A DNA stretch of 64,000 nucleotides from Sorghum bicolor (taxonomy: Eukaryota > Streptophyta > Magnoliopsida > Poales > Poaceae), in the NCBI RefSeq assembly GCF_000003195.3, contig NC_012878.2:51646629-51710628 (forward strand), given 5' to 3'. Shown here one piece after another: positions 47,352-57,938 of this stretch. The stretch's first letter is position 1; each line of letters begins with the position of its first letter. A program made the translations under genes and the position numbers. The notes beneath the pieces were generated by a model. The model ran no database searches and was not told the DNA's origin. It saw only the letters and a list, made by a program, of their open reading frames with translations.

Positions 47352-47744
47352 ACAGATCCGCACCTCAGCTTCACCTACAGTGCTCTGACTGGTGACCCTA
47401 CGCCTTCTCCTCTGCAGGCCCCTGCAGTCTTTACGGCGCCAGTCACCACTACAGAGCTTCTGTCGTCGTCCGTAGCGTCGTCCGAGCAGCTTGCACCGTC
47501 TTCTACCGTACCAGCTACGACAGCTACAGCGACCGAGTCCGTGCCAGCTTCGTCAGCCGGACTCGAGCAGCCAGCACAGCCTGTGACAGCGCCAGAGCAG
47601 ACCCGGACCGCTTCTCCAGCACCTGCAGTTTCAGAGGGTCACTCCACCTCTTCCGCCTCGACGGCCGACAGTTCAGATGATGCAGCTCGTTTCGTGGCCG
47701 CGCCGAGGGACTCTACAGCTCCGCCTCCTCCACCGTCTTCTTAG
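47352..47744 (+). pseudogene. In-frame continuation of the extra ORF after the amber codon
   Basis: It shares reading frame and the Pro/Ser/Thr/Ala-rich composition of the preceding segment and ends at TAG just before the polypurine region. It has no start of its own at its left edge and makes sense only as the former C-terminus, reached by readthrough or before the TAG mutation. Confidence 0.75.
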
Positions 47745-47763
47745 GCTTTTGGCGCTTGATGCC

Positions 47764-47779
47764 AAAGGGGGAGAGAGAG
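47764..47779 (+). promoter_or_regulatory. Polypurine tract
   Basis: AAAGGGGGAGAGAGAG, preceded by TTGATGCC, a context I associate with Sirevirus polypurine tracts. More purine-rich blocks follow to about 47830. Confidence 0.65.
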
Positions 47780-48192
47780 TGCGTGTATGAGAGAGTTAGG
47801 GAGTTAGGGGGAGCTAGCTAGAGAGGGAGGAGTTTATTTTTTTTTGAGATACTTTCTATGTGTGCTACTTCATCATGCATCATGTTTACCTTTATGCATT
47901 GCACTTGTGTGAGATACTATGGCTTATGCGACATGATTTGCGCTTAATGTGATATTCTATTGTCATGTGTTTTGGCTCATATTATCTTTGCTTCCGCGTT
48001 TCTACTCCAATGTATCTATGAGCCTTATGTTTTTATCCTGTTGTATATCACTCACATATTTGGATGCAGGGTATTTGATTTGGTTGATATAAGCATGACT
48101 TATTTCTTTGTTCTTATTGTATCATGCTTATTAAAACCAAGTCACTTTGAAAACCTCAACTCTTTTCATACTCGAGGTTGTCATCAATCACC

Positions 48193-48206
48193 AAAAAGGG
48201 GGAGAT
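48193..48206 (+). promoter_or_regulatory. Terminal polypurine tract, plus-strand primer
   Basis: AAAAAGGGGGAGAT lies immediately next to the TG that starts the 3' LTR, the expected position for the primer of plus-strand DNA synthesis. Confidence 0.85.
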
Positions 48207-49755
48207 TGAAAGAGCATCTAGGCCCTTAAGAGATTTCGGTGATTAATGACATTGTTGGTTACTATGACTAACGTGTGTTTTGCAGAGGCAAAGTCATAGG
48301 TAAGGTCATGGTAAATAAGTACTCGATGGACAGGGACGTACATGCCAACTTAATAGTGGAAATCGTTTCGGTTTTCAAAGGATGGATGGACATCGTCGAG
48401 ACTAGACTAGGTCTAAGTGCCATATGGTGAAGAAGGGCACTTAGAGTAGTTTAGGACTTTGTTCTCTTTTGACCGTACTATTAAGAGGGGCTTTGATCTA
48501 GTAGCTTGACTTAGGCAAGGCTTTAGGTTTAGGTGTGGTGCACACTTGGCAAACCTAGCACCAGGCAGCTCAGAGATAGTCCTTAGATCGAGAGCAACAA
48601 ACTTCGTGTTGGAGCGTTCACGTTTCGACGAAGTTTGGGTGCCCAAAGGGGCACCGGACGCTGCACCGGACGCTCTGTGAGTGCGTCCGGTGAGGTCCTT
48701 AGCTGTTGGAACAGGTTGGTGCTTAGGGTTAGGCACCGGACGCTGGCACCGGACGCACCGGGCAGCGTCCGGTCCCTTACCCAGGGAGCTTGCAAAGTTC
48801 CCCAGAGCATCGGACGCTAGCACCGGACGCACAGGGTAGCGTCCGGTCCCATGCGCAGGGAGCATGTAAGTTTTCCCTTAGCACCGGACGCTGCACCGGA
48901 CGCTGAGAGTTAGCGTCCGGTGACCTGTCAGAGCGAAGTACAGTTAGCCGTTATGCAGCACCGGACGCTCGGTGCAGTGCGTCCGGTGCAACATAATGTG
49001 CGTCCGGTGACCCCGTTTTCAGTGGAAAACGTTTGGCCGACCTTTGGACTTTGTGGATAGTATTTATACTTCTCCACCTCGTCCATGAGAGCTCTCTTGC
49101 CCATTTGAACATCAGAGAAACTTGTTGTGGAGCAAGAGAGTTGCAAGAGCCTAGAGAGGATTGAGATTGGAGTGATTTCTTGTGAGAATCCTTCTCTAGT
49201 GAGTTCCAAGAGTCAAGTGTGCATCCACCACTCTCTAGTGCCTTGTTTGGGTCAAGTGAGAGTTCTTTGCTTGTTACTCTTGGTGATCGCCATCACCTAG
49301 ACGGTTCGGTGGTGATTGGAGACACGAAGATCACCCGAAGTTCGTGTGGGTGGCTCGTGTCAAGCTTGTGAGCGGTTTTGGGCGATTCACCGCGACGGAG
49401 TGTCGAAGAATCAGCCCGTAGAGAGCACTTGGTCCTTGCGCGGACCAAGGGGGAGCAAGACCCTTGCGCGGGTGCTCCAACGAGGACTAGTGGAGAGTGG
49501 CGACTCTCCGATACCTCGGCAAAACATCGCCGAGCATTTTCTTCCACTACTCCTTTACTTTCTAGCATTTACTTTGTGTTTTTACATTCTTAGAACTGCC
49601 ATGCTAAAATAGGATTGGAACTAGGTTGCAAAACTTTTTATCCGGTAGCTCTCTAAGTCACACTAGGCACAAGGGGTTGAATTGGAGCTTATAGGTTGCT
49701 TAAATTTTTAGAGAAGCCCAATTCACCCCCCCTCTTGGGCATCTTGATCCTTTCA
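48207..49755 (+). repeat. 3' LTR, complete, 1549 bp
   Basis: TGAAAGAGCATC at the start and ATCCTTTCA at the end. The palindrome cluster lies at 48651-49015 and a TATA-like TATTTATA at 49061-49068, followed by a CT-rich presumed start region. It ends against the TCGGG duplication. It supplies the 702 bases absent from the 5' copy. Confidence 0.95.
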
Positions 49756-49760
49756 TCGGG

Positions 49761-49910
49761 ATAGCAACTTGACAAATCTCGGCAGTAGAAACCTCTGGAT
49801 AGCAACTTGGAAAATTTAGTAAGTTGAGATAAGGAGTTGTTGGAGGAAGATTTTTATGCTTTTAGCAAATTTGGTAGGATAGTATGTTGAACAAGTTGTT
49901 AGAGATGCTT
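49761..49910. mobile_element. Right half of the MITE split by the Sirevirus
   Basis: Continues the element that starts at 37323 and ends AACAAGTTGTTAGAGATGCTT, the inverted form of its left end. Rejoining the halves without one TCGGG copy gives a MITE of about 340 bp. Confidence 0.78.
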
Positions 49911-50209
49911 TGTGCTAACAAAACCGAAGGGGTTTATAGCAGTTGCTATCTCTAGCTAAAGAACGCACGCTAATCCTACAAACTCACCAGGCCCAAGGAT
50001 ATGAGATGGGCTCGTAACCGGAAGTGGACTATTATTATTATTTTTAAAAAAGGGGATAAGTCCAACTAATTTACTAGCCCAACGTAGCTAGTTCTGATTT
50101 ACATGCGACATGCAGGGGCGAAGCTACATAAAAATAAATCCTGGTGCACTGATTAAATAACTTACACAACTTTATTAAAATATATGATGAAAATAAGACC
50201 ATTCAATAG

Positions 50210-50290
<81 letters not shown>

Positions 50291-50429
50291 CGGTGCCTGT
50301 GCAGTGCACCAGCTAACCTCAACGTGGCTTTGCCCCTGGCGACATGCCTCATTTAGAAAATCAGATTTGTAGGCTCTTCAACTTTCAAAACCATCTACCT
50401 GATGTCACCTTAGCCAAAACCGCTCATAA
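49911..50429. other. Intergenic with long AT microsatellite
   Basis: No gene. The AT run at 50213-50288 dominates; the flanks (50105-50160, 50289-50340) read like old transposon ends (GGGGCGAAGCTAC, GGCTTTGCCCCTGGC). Confidence 0.45.
50213..50288. repeat. (AT)38 microsatellite
   Basis: An uninterrupted alternating AT run of about 76 bases. Likely length-variable and prone to assembly error. Confidence 0.97.
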
Positions 50430-50669
50430 GGCCTTGTTTAGATAAAAAAAACTTTTGGATATTGACATTGTAACATTTTTATTGTATTTGTTAAACAATG
50501 TCTAATAATATATTATCTAGACTCAAAAGATTCGTCTCACGATTTACGGGCAAACTGTATAATTAGTTATTTTTTAATCTATATTTAATACTCTATACAT
50601 ATGCCACAAGATTCGATGTGACAGAAATTCTTATAACTTTTGAAATTTTGAAGGTATCTAAACAGGCCC
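50430..50669 (-). mobile_element. Tourist-like MITE, full length
   Basis: GGCCTTGTTTAGAT to TCTAAACAGGCCC with TAA at 50427-50429 and 50670-50672; reversed core. Confidence 0.87.
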
Positions 50670-50999
50670 TAAATCGGAATACATCAATAGTTTAATAAGA
50701 TCAATTAGACTTTATAAAAAAACTATAGAATTCATTTTTAAAAAATAAATAGAAAAGTTATTTTGAAAGTCAAAATATTTTTCTATGAATAATATGCAAT
50801 TAAAAATTCTAAAATCTAAACTAATCTTGTAAAAACTCATAGAAAATTTGTTTTTAGTTCAAGATAAGACAATATGAAACCAGCTTTTTCCCCCCTAGAA
50901 TCGCACACCATGGCACGTCCTCCCACATTGGCCAGATTCAGACGGTGATCTAGATGATGTGTGCTCGTGGCGTTGCCTCTTCCGCAAGTAAGGCCCAAT

Positions 51000-51225
51000 G
51001 TTCACGTGTCAAAACGAAAAGTTTTTGACCGCTGTAGTACGTTTGTGGTAAATATTATCTAATTATAGACCAATTAGACTCAAAAATTTTATCTCGTGGT
51101 TTACAGACAAACTATATAATTAGATTTTTTTTTAACTATATTTAATGTTCGATACGTGTGTGCCGCAAGATTTAATGTGACAAAAAATCTTAAAGAGTTT
51201 TTAGTTTTTGGTTTGAACTAAACAA
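51000..51225 (-). mobile_element. Tourist-like MITE, degenerate ends
   Basis: The reversed core is readable (TAGACCAATTAGACTC, CTATATTTAATGTTCG, CAAGATTTAATGTGAC) and ends GAACTAAACAAAG. The left terminal repeat is lost. The AT-rich stretch 50670-50999 to its left holds nothing recognisable. Confidence 0.75.
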
Positions 51226-51284
51226 AGAGTGGATCTTGTACACCATGGGCTAACCACGCTACAAAAATTCATGTTGTACATCAT

Positions 51285-51514
51285 GAGCGGTGTGAACATG
51301 TAGACTTCTATTTAGTTCTTTTTTTTTAAAATAGATACTGTAGCATTTTCGTTTGTGTTTAACAAATATTGTCTAATCATAGGTTAATTAGGCTCAAAAG
51401 ATTCGTCTCATAAATTATAGACAAATTGTAAAATTAGTTATTTTTTATTTATATTTAATACTTTATGCATATACAACAAGATTTAATTTGATGTGAGAGA
51501 GAATATAAAAAAAT
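51285..51514 (-). mobile_element. MITE interrupted by the MULE-like element (left part)
   Basis: Starts GAGCGGTGTGAACATGTAGAC. The complement of the sequence beyond the MULE (55663 leftwards) reads GGGCGGTGTGAACGTGCAGTC, an inverted repeat of about 21 bases. Between them lies a Tourist-like core (reversed) cut at 51514. The right part is 55628-55663. Confidence 0.65.
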
Positions 51515-52265
51515 GAGTCTGTCTATTCAAGAACCGGTTGTTTGTGGCCTGGGCAACAACCGGTTGTTGTGCAGCAACAAAACAACCAGATATATAGCCA
51601 CATCAAATCTGGTTGTTTTGGGTCAATGAAACAACCGGATTTTCTAACCCTCAGATTGAAATCTAATGGTCCAAAACAAATACAAAACAAAATACAAAAA
51701 ATGATGATACAAATATAGCAAATATTTTCTATTGAATTCAAAAAACAAATAATACAAAGGACATATGCTACAAATATAACAAATATTTTCTATTGAAGTC
51801 AAAACCAAAAATACAAAAAATTACACAAACTTTACAAATGCAAAAAACAAAAAAGGGCAAGTTACAGTCACTTAGCCTGAAAAAAAATTACACTAGGACT
51901 ATGAAGAAATTACATTGAGTACAATTATGTAAAAAAAATAATGATCAAATATAAATAAACCTAAACTATACAGAAAATGTGAAAAGAAAAGGATGGGAGC
52001 TTACTAGTGAATTAAAACTGAGAAGGCCCAAAACAAAGCCCACAAGACAAAATAACAACTCCTTAGTCAAAGCCCAAACTTTTACACAAACCACCTAGCA
52101 CCTGTTAAATAAAAAAGCCCAACTGAGGATATTCATATGTCCAAAGCCCAACTAAGATAGTATAGAGCACTTAAACCAGAAAACAAAATAAACCAAGGGT
52201 CCAAACACAAAAGTAGGAAACTTGCCAACCAAGAAGGTCAGAACGAATCTGGTAGACCACCTGTC

Positions 52266-52380
52266 CAGATCTGTCTACAAGAAGGCCTTGCTACCTCTAC
52301 AGATCTGTCTACAAGAAGGTCATGACAATGGAAACTTACCTGAACTACTAGACCACCCGTCCAGATCTGTCTACAGGAAC
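52266..52380. repeat. Three copies of CAGATCTGTCTACA(A/G)GAA
   Basis: Copies start at 52266, 52300 and 52362; the outer two are also preceded by GACCACC(T/C)GTC. A local duplication inside the MULE-like element. Confidence 0.8.
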
Positions 52381-52762
52381 CGAAAGAAGCAGGGGCAATG
52401 CAACCTCCAGACGAACCCTGGCAGCAAGGAAGGGATAAAGGACAAAAAACACAGGTAAGAACCAAATTCAATCACATAGAACTAGAAATAATACATCCCC
52501 AACAAATTAAGTTGCATTATCTCCACCAGTTTTCAGAAAACTAAGCCAAAAACTGATAGAATTTGAAATACTAAGCCAAAATAGTGAATTACTCATTGAA
52601 CTTACAATTTCTTATTTGTTAATTGCAGGAAGATACAGACAGAGGCAAATTACCAGCAACATATTTGGAAGGAAACCTGAATGAGGTAACTAACAAACCT
52701 AACTAAAATAACAATTGAAAATACTACATCAAATTCTTATTGAATTACTCATTAAATCTCAC

Positions 52763-54348
52763 CTTGTAGTAGCATGTGTTGTCAAAGGGAAGCAAAGGTC
52801 TGTAACCATAAACACCAGGGGATTTGATATCAAGATTAGCATAAAACTTAATCAAATCACCCTTCCACACACATATTCGAGGAATAGAATCTACAAGTTG
52901 CCTCTGACCGAAATCAATATGATCCAGGTAAACAACCTTAAAAAAAATTAAACAATTATATTACAGTGAAGAACTATTAAAACAAGCAACAAATAACAAC
53001 AAAAAATATAAAATCAATTACTAAATACAAACAACCTAGAAATAAATGACCAGACAACTTATAAGTTAAAAAGCCATAACCAAACCATGAACAAAATATA
53101 TAATGCAGAATTAGATAAAAAATATTCAAAACAATAAAATACAGAAACCATATTTATAGTTGCAAAAACTAAACTTACCGCAAGGTAATACAAACAGCCA
53201 CCAAGACCCAAACAACGCTTTGCTTTAGCATCTTTACCACCATTGAATGCCTTCACATGCTCAAGTAACCACTGAAGCACATAAGCACACCACTTGAAAT
53301 CCTTAATGTGATCAACATCTTCAAATATACCAAAGTACTTTGGACTGGGAATGGTGTTCGTATTGGGGCACAAGAAACTGCTCAAAGCAACTATCATGAA
53401 ACAGATAAACACATCCTCATCTGACAAATCATCCTTCTTGATCAATTTATCAGCAAAGAAAGATACCGGCGGAATCATAGACTTCCCAAACTTTGATAAA
53501 ATAAAATCCTTGCCAACACTAGGATCAGAAGGGAAAGGCCTTGTACCAATAGGAAGATCAAGAACCAGATGAACAGATTCTTCAGTCAATGAGATTACCT
53601 TTCCATCATGAACTATATCACCAGACTTGGAATCCACCAAATTTGCAACCCACTTAGCCAAACTATTGGGCACAAAGCATTTATCAAACAGCAACAATGA
53701 ACCAAACCCATAGCTAGCAATAACATCCTTCTTCTCAGGAGACAAAGAGGAGATTACATTCATAAAAGCTGTGGCAGAAAACCTTGTGAAAGCAGCCTTA
53801 GACTTCTTTACAGATTTCACCTTCTTAGCCTACAATTTTATTCATAAAATTTAGAAAACAAGAAATGAATGTAACCTAAAATGCACAAACATAAATAAAA
53901 AGAACAGATACTAACCTTATGCCTCAATGCCATTTTTAGCCTTCTCTTCATAATTCTAAACTTTTCATACTGAACAAAGAATAAATTAATTTAGTAAATA
54001 AAAGCACTAAAATATAACTACAAAGGAAAAAAACGGAAGGAAAAAAACCATACATCCTTCAAACAGTTCTCATACAGATGTCGATCAAAACTTGAATTAT
54101 CACTAGAAGAATCACCCTGCAAGCAACATAAATAGAAGTAAGTTTTTAAAATAGTATACATATACATCTAAAAAAAGAAATACAAATAGAACACTAACAT
54201 CAGAAACATCCATAGCATCCGAAGAAGTCTGAAATGAATCATAATCCATAAAATTTGGTTGAGAACACTGCACATCATTCAAATCTTCATTCTCAGAAAT
54301 ATCAGGACTAGATATATCAACAACACCACGAGGCCTTTTTCGAACCAT
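52763..54348 (-). CDS. Transposon gene: N-terminal part of a Ulp1-protease-type MULE protein, C-terminus lost
   Basis: Five exons on the minus strand: 54348-54199, 54116-54054, 53969-53916, 53829-53179, 52936-52763; all GT-AG, phase 0, 364 codons. A leader intron (55321-54349) ends right at the ATG. The N-terminus is acidic and Ser-rich. Residues ~90-360 match the domain that precedes the Ulp1 catalytic region in many grass transposon proteins (GFGSLLLFDKCFVPN, LDLPIGTRPFPSDPSVGKDF, PKYFGIFEDVDH, LGGCLYYLAVVYLDHIDFG). The last donor (52762) has no matching exon: the next possible sequence hits a stop at once, and no catalytic His-Asp-Cys segment is present. The gene appears 3'-truncated by internal deletion. 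Probably inactive. Confidence 0.78.
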
Positions 54349-55627
54349 CTAAAAATTATGGAAAAAAACACATGTCAGCTGCCTTTCATTGCAAAAAGTT
54401 CAAGACCTAACCACAATTCAAAAGGTGTACCCCTATTTACTTATAACAATCAAATACTAAAATTACAGTAAAATAAGAAAAAATTACATTGACTACTAGC
54501 ATGTAAAAACAGTAATATCACAATATCAGCTAACAAAAAACATAGGTCATGCAACTATAAATACCTTTAACTAACAAAGTATACACCAAAAGTACTATAC
54601 AACAGTAAGAATCACGAAAAATATTGATACAAAAATACGCTACTATAAATTTACTAAAGATTACACATGTCATAACTTCCAAAAAAACATTAAAACTGCA
54701 CAATGCATACTAAAAGAGCACAATTGATATACAAAACAGCCGGGTATAAAAAAAACCTACAATTCATTTCATACATAAAACATATTAAAATCATATCCAC
54801 AACTCTACATGCTCAATTAACATTTGGCAAAACAAAATAAAAGAACCATAATAGTTCACGATGATTCCAAAAGTGCAGCGTAATTATATATTATAAAAAA
54901 AAGAAAAAAAGCACAACGTCCTGTCCCCATAATTACTCCCGTCCACCTCCTACTCGTCTAGTCACCGTCACCAGAGCAGCGCTCCTCGCCATGCACAGGC
55001 TCCACAGTGGACCGAGGCGTACCGAACTTCCTGGGACCTGGTCCCCGGCCGCTGCGAGCCTGCGACCAGATCTGCCGCCGTGAGCCATGCGCACGGCGCA
55101 CCACACGGAGTGGCGCATGGCCTGCCTGACTGGGCGACTGACCGTAGTGCAGCAAGCAGCGGGCCGTGGGCCGTCCGCGCAGCGCACTCGCGCTCGATCG
55201 GAGAGAATCGCAAAAAACAGAGTAAATAGAGAAGAACGCCGAGCCGCACAGATGAACGACAAACAACAGATATCGAAATCGCTGGACAAAAACTTGAGGA
55301 AATGAAGCACAATAAGCATACCTCTCCAAACCCTAGGAGTCGCCAATGGCGGAGAGAGCCAAATCGCCAGGAAGAAGACGAAGCGAAATGGGGAAAGGGG
55401 AAACGGCAGCGAATAAATGAGCGCGACTCCCAAAAAATTAAACAGTGCGGCGCCGACAACTGGACCCCACATGTCAGCATCACATATCCAACAAGGACAG
55501 ACCAAACAAACGGAAAAAATATCAGAAGGTCCAAAACACATGGACCGAACCAGATCAAACGGCCCAAAAAACGGATGCTGCAACACGCCAAAACAACCGT
55601 TTGTTCAATAGCTTTTCTGAAAAAAAT

Positions 55628-55663
55628 TTGTAAAAATTTTTGGACTGCACGTTCACACCGCCC
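55628..55663 (-). mobile_element. MITE interrupted by the MULE-like element (right part)
   Basis: Ends GTTCACACCGCCC, inverted to the left end at 51285. See the left part. Confidence 0.6.
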
Positions 55664-55918
55664 ATCGAGTCAACGACGACAAATGAGGAGGCTGCCGCGT
55701 CTTTCCAGATGCTGTTGGACAAGTTGCAGTATGTCGGTTCGGGAGGTTGCACAAAAGAAGTTGCACAATGCTGATAGTGCGATGAGTCTACATGTTTGGT
55801 CATCGTGATATGCTCTAGATGAGAAGTTAAACCATATGATACATGTTGTCAATGCATGTAATTTAAAATTAAATTATATTTTTCATTTAGAATTTCTGGC
55901 GCATATCTCAATGCTTAA
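55664..55918. other. Short intergenic, no gene recognised
   Basis: Short open frames only; nothing matches a known family. Confidence 0.4.
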
Positions 55919-56159
55919 GATCTTGTTTAGTTTACCCAAAAACCAAAACTTTTTAAGATTTTCTGTCACATCGAATTTTGCAGCACATGCATGAAACATT
56001 AAATATAGACGAAACAAAAACTAACTGCACAGTGTGTCTGTAAATCGCGAGATGAATTTTTTAAGGCTAGTTAGTCCATGATTAAACAATATTTTACCAA
56101 ATAAAAACAAAATGCTACAGTATCCCAACCCAAAATTTATTTGGGAACTAAACAAGGCC
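55919..56159 (+). mobile_element. Tourist-like MITE, full length, TAA duplication
   Basis: GATCTTGTTTAGTTTACC to GGAACTAAACAAGGCC, TAA at 55916-55918 and 56160-56162, standard core. Confidence 0.9.
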
Positions 56160-56180
56160 TAAGAGGGAAGTTAATGCTAA

Positions 56181-56369
56181 GACTAGTCTCAATGCATGTT
56201 GCATGAGAGTATCATGCACATAAGCAAAATTGCTGACTTGATAAGGTCATTAAATGAAGGAGTTTCATTAGATGAGAGAGAAGTTTCATCCCCATAAAAC
56301 TTATGTGGCTGGATTACCTAGTTTATAGTTTTGGTAACTATGTAATAAAACTATGCATTGAGACTAGCC
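56181..56369. mobile_element. Tourist-like MITE, CTAGTCTCAATGCAT family
   Basis: GACTAGTCTCAATGCATG at the left is matched by the inverted right end GCATTGAGACTAGCC. A perfect TAA duplication (56178-56180, 56370-56372). 189 bp, unrelated in core to the main family. Confidence 0.85.
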
Positions 56370-57229
56370 TAAAATAAATGTTATTTGCAATTAGGGTGTG
56401 CTGCACAGTGATTGAGGTTGCGGTCCACAAGGATATTTTGTTCCCTACATTTTCTGTTTCATATTTTGGTCTAGCTTTAGATTTAGGAGAATATATAAGA
56501 TTCAAATTATTCCAAACTAGCTAGTAACCTTAATATAGAATATGATTTTAGAGAAAAATGAAATTAGTTTCATGTTTTTCCAAGCTAAAATATTTTTGTA
56601 AGATTTAATTATATTTCAGAATTTTTAAATGCATCTTTTTAGAGTTTTCTTGGTAAAAACATTTCTACATTTTTTTTTGTTAAAATTTGATTAATCTATG
56701 AAGTTGACAAAGTCCAACTTACCTATGTGATGACACAAGATGGCTGACATGACGCCGCGTCAGCCTAGACAGCTTTTAAAACCGCTTAGGAAGATTAAAT
56801 CAAAGGGTTTCAAAAATTAGAAAAAACTATTTAAGTAGTAAAATGAGTTTTTCTAATAATAGAGGTAGATCAATTTTTTTCCAAAAGAAGGGGCTAACAA
56901 GCACTTCATCTATTCTAACTTATAATACATTTAGCTTTTTTAGATATATAAATTTTGCTACACACTAAAATACACATTATGCCGAAATAAAAACAATATA
57001 ATTTAAAATACACATTATCCCGAAACTAAAAAATCAAAACGTGCTATTATAATTTAAAACTGAGGAAATACTTGAGAATGCCATGCAGAGGTGCAAGTGC
57101 AAGCGCATGTTATCTTCTGCTCCCGGCCATGTGGTTGTGTCATCATGTGTGCAGTCCTGCAGCTATGCCAACTGACACCTCACCCTCCGGCACGTGGGCA
57201 TACAATATTCATATGCCTATGTTCATCCC
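56370..57229. other. AT-rich intergenic, no gene recognised
   Basis: No coding signal. The right edge (57216-57228) is one arm of a 13-base inverted repeat that brackets the MITE cluster. Confidence 0.4.
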
Positions 57230-57938
57230 GGCCTTGTTTTTCAAATTTTTTTTAAAGGTCTTGTTTAGATTTTTTGATTTTGACACGGTAGTACTTTCAT
57301 TTTTATTTTATAAATATTATATAATTATGAAGCAACTAAGTTTAAAAGATTCGTCTTGCGATTTACAGTCAAATTGTACAATTAGTTTTTGTGTTCATCT
57401 ATATTTAATAGTCCCTACATATGTCACAAGATTCGATGTGATGAAGAGTCTTGAAATTTTTTTGGTTTTTGGGTGAGGCCTTGTTTAGTTCCGAAAACTT
57501 TTTGGTCTTCAAAACTATAGCACTTTCGTTTTTATTTGACAAATATTGTCCAATCATGAAGTCGCTAGGCTTAAAAGATTCATCTCATGATTTACAGGAA
57601 AACTGTGTAATTAGTTTTATTTTTTGTCTATATTTAGTGCTCCATGCATGTGTCGCAAGATTCGATGTGATGAGGAATCTTGAATTTTTTTTTGGTTTTT
57701 GGAGTGAACTAAAGGTAACAAGGTCAAAAAGTTGTAGATTCTCCGTTACATCGAATCTTACGGCTTATGTATAGAGTATTAAATATAAATAAAAAAATAA
57801 CTAATTACACATTTTACCTGTAATTTACAAGACAAATCTTTTGAATCTAATTAGTCCATGATTAAATAATATTTATCAAATACAAATGAAAATACTACCA
57901 TGCTTATTTTATAAAATTTTTTGGAACTAAACAAGGCC
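57230..57938. mobile_element. Nest of three Tourist-like MITEs
   Basis: An outer copy supplies GGCCTTGTTTTTC at the left (57230-57256) and, inverted in orientation, the core and GGAACTAAACAAGGCC at the right (about 57725-57938). Inside lie two reversed copies, 57257-57476 (GGTCTTGTTTAGATT..., right terminus lost) and 57477-57724 (GGCCTTGTTTAGTTCC ... GAACTAAAGGTAACAAGGTC). The whole is bracketed by CCTATGTTCATCC and its complement. Confidence 0.75.

Larger units (their letters stand above)
37515..49755 (+). mobile_element. Sirevirus-type Ty1/copia LTR retrotransposon, 12.2 kb, with extra 3' cassette
   Basis: Flanked by a perfect TCGGG duplication (37510-37514, 49756-49760), starting TG and ending CA. 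The order is 5' LTR remnant, gag, pol (protease-integrase-reverse transcriptase-RNase H, the Ty1/copia order), palindrome cluster, GC-rich extra ORF, polypurine tracts, 3' LTR. Sirevirus traits seen: a long gag with two CCHC knuckles and coiled coil; CACCGGAC-type palindromes in the LTR; several polypurine tracts; long DNA between pol and the 3' LTR. The shared 847 bp of the two LTRs look identical by eye, so the insertion is recent. It cannot be autonomous as it stands: LTR 3' part, primer-binding site and gag start are deleted. Inserted into an older MITE. Confidence 0.95.
51515..55618 (-). mobile_element. MULE-like transposon, 4.1 kb, with truncated gene
   Basis: Ends are a related inverted pair (CTATTCAAGAACCGGTTGTTT at the left; complemented right CTATTGAACAAACGGTTGTTT). 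Flanks TAAAAAAAT (51506-51514) and GAAAAAAAT (55619-55627) match in 8 of 9 positions, compatible with the 9-bp duplications of Mutator-like elements. Inside is a minus-strand gene with a Ulp1-associated domain; no MURA-type transposase is seen. The 51525-52760 side is non-coding with a thrice-repeated CAGATCTGTCTACA word. Confidence 0.65.

Noticed and set aside
53059..53178. Continuation of the MULE gene exon into hydrophobic residues after LYYLA
   Set aside because: A GTAAGT donor lies exactly there and the next exon restores the conserved VVYLDHIDFG sequence; the hydrophobic tail is intron.
55087..55808. Open frames near the right end of the MULE-like element
   Set aside because: They are antisense to or inside the leader exon and terminal repeat region and have no domain.
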